Source: Sugiyamaella lignohabitans (lineage: Eukaryota; Ascomycota; Dipodascomycetes; Dipodascales; Trichomonascaceae). From it: a stretch of 64,000 bases of DNA. A model generated the notes under the pieces. That model was not told the DNA's origin. It ran no database searches and saw nothing but the letters and a program-made list of their open reading frames with translations. Shown here in pieces: positions 63,084 through 64,000 of this stretch (position 1 is the first letter of the stretch; each line of letters starts with the position of its first letter). Where the stretch lies: assembly GCF_001640025.1 (NCBI RefSeq), contig NC_031671.1, forward strand, positions 1,054,001 to 1,118,000, given 5' to 3'. The position numbers and the translations under genes are program-made.

Positions 63084-64000
63084 TGCATTTTTCTTTACCA
63101 ACGGTGATTATTGTCCTTCTAATGGAACACACAAGGTCCCTCGTCGTCCTGTTTTGAGTGACGTCCATTGCGGTGTCTCTGTTCCCAAGTATGGTGCTTG
63201 TGCACAACTAGAGAGCCGTCGTCCTGCCAGACGTTCTGCTTTTGCTTATCACAAGGTTTTGATCCTTGAATGTTCCCCCGATGACTCTGGTGTCTCGGTT
63301 GGATCTGATGAGACCCTCAATGAACCCACCATTTGGAAACCCGTTGATATTGTTTCTGAACAAGCTTATTGTGAAGAGTCGAGTAACATTAGCTCTGCTC
63401 CCATTGACAATGATGATGACAACTCCTCTGAGTGGTCTTTTGAGACTGGAGACGAGGCTGCCTTTACCACCCGCCAAATTGAAACTGCCTGGTCCGAGGA
63501 AGACACCGAGGCAACCTGGTATGCTCCTGCTGCCTCTTGGGCTCTATCTGGTTTCCCTATTGAAATTTATGAGAATGACTCTACTCCTGAGTCCCATGGC
63601 GAAGTTACATTGGTTGAGTTGCCTTTGGAGACCCCTCGCAGCGATTTGGCTGAATCTGAGGAAATCACTCCTGCCAAGGTGGCTGAGACTCCTTGCGCTA
63701 TTGCTGACATCCCTACTAGCAATCCCTCTATTGACAGCCTCGTTGCTGAGATTATTGCCGTTGCAACCTTGTACAAGAACTTGCCACAATTGATTGTTTC
63801 TGGTGGCCTTCAAGCTGACTCAGAGTTCGAGCTTCCCAAGACAGCTCCATTGGCTCTATCTAAGCCCATTGCTCAAACTCCCTCTGACGATTTGGTCATT
63901 GAGGAAGTTGACAAGTCTAAAACACCATTGTTGTTGACAAGAGCCAAGGCAAAGCTGACTTCTTTTACTGGTCACGCTTCCCCTATTACGAAATCCACTC
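63079..64000 (+). CDS. PIPK-5: PIPK-1 paralog, cut by the window edge
   Basis: Open to the end of the window (307 codons seen, frame still open). It begins MGAFFFTNGDYCPSNGTHKV and continues PRRPVLSDVHCGVSVPKYG, colinear with PIPK-1 but with no intron between SNG and the VPRRP block. The acidic N-terminal half is strongly conserved with PIPK-1/3 (SVGSDETLNEPTIWKP, SEEDTEATWYAP), and the sequence stops just before the catalytic domain. Whether the kinase core is intact cannot be judged here. It is on the opposite strand to PIPK-1/2/3, with the same promoter block and distal module. Because it has no stop in the window it is easily missed by frame callers. Confidence 0.85.
   Translation, partial: MGAFFFTNGDYCPSNGTHKVPRRPVLSDVHCGVSVPKYGACAQLESRRPARRSAFAYHKVLILECSPDDSGVSVGSDETLNEPTIWKPVDIVSEQAYCEESSNISSAPIDNDDDNSSEWSFETGDEAAFTTRQIETAWSEEDTEATWYAPAASWALSGFPIEIYENDSTPESHGEVTLVELPLETPRSDLAESEEITPAKVAETPCAIADIPTSNPSIDSLVAEIIAVATLYKNLPQLIVSGGLQADSEFELPKTAPLALSKPIAQTPSDDLVIEEVDKSKTPLLLTRAKAKLTSFTGHASPITKST

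Overview
This window is nuclear DNA of an ascomycete budding yeast. The evidence is single-copy yeast orthologs (PCP1, UBC6, MEH1, CHM7, PDC, AIM24, CDC5, RPB11, SIN3, PFA4, ARG4), short 5'-biased spliceosomal introns with GTAAGT-type donors and TACTAAC/CTAAC branch points close to the 3' splice site, and a tRNA-Ser(UGA) with a 17-nt intron. The intron density and the GC-rich repeats suggest a Dipodascales/Trichomonascaceae-type lineage (Sugiyamaella/Blastobotrys-like); that placement is an inference.

Layout. Bases 1-23.8 kb are AT-rich and gene-poor. They hold PCP1, three fast-evolving genes of unknown function (5.2, 8.4 and 12.1 kb), two phosphatidylinositol-phosphate-kinase-like genes (15.8 and 19.3 kb) and two decayed relics. 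Bases 23.8-62.1 kb are gene-dense housekeeping sequence: UBC6, MEH1, tRNA-Ser, SNRNP27, CHM7, a UBX-domain gene, PDC, AIM24, a PMU1-like phosphatase, CDC5, RPB11, SIN3, PFA4 and ARG4. Embedded in it are a segmental duplicate of the 15-18 kb PIPK locus (37.3-40.4 kb) and a degenerate PIPK pseudokinase (56.5 kb). A fifth PIPK copy runs off the right edge (63.1 kb).

Two things stand out. First, there is a family of about 39 GC-rich multi-hairpin elements of 50-62 bp (called GCH elements here), all at or after 23.8 kb. They never interrupt a coding exon. They fill every intron of 160 nt or more and no intron of 133 nt or less. One lies 14-118 bp past the stop codon of every housekeeping gene, in the sense orientation in 12 of 13. 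One stem shows compensatory base changes between variants. Second, five short PIPK-like genes lie within 50 kb, where yeasts usually have only Mss4 and Fab1 in the whole genome. Four of the five loci share upstream architecture: a distal module 430-462 bp before the ATG, an inverted repeat and a TATA box. Three also share a hairpin over the start codon.

Many gene models here are spliced. I rebuilt exons by hand from splice signals, reading frame and expected protein sequence; exon coordinates are in each entry. Several first exons (9-31 codons) are too short to stand out as open reading frames.
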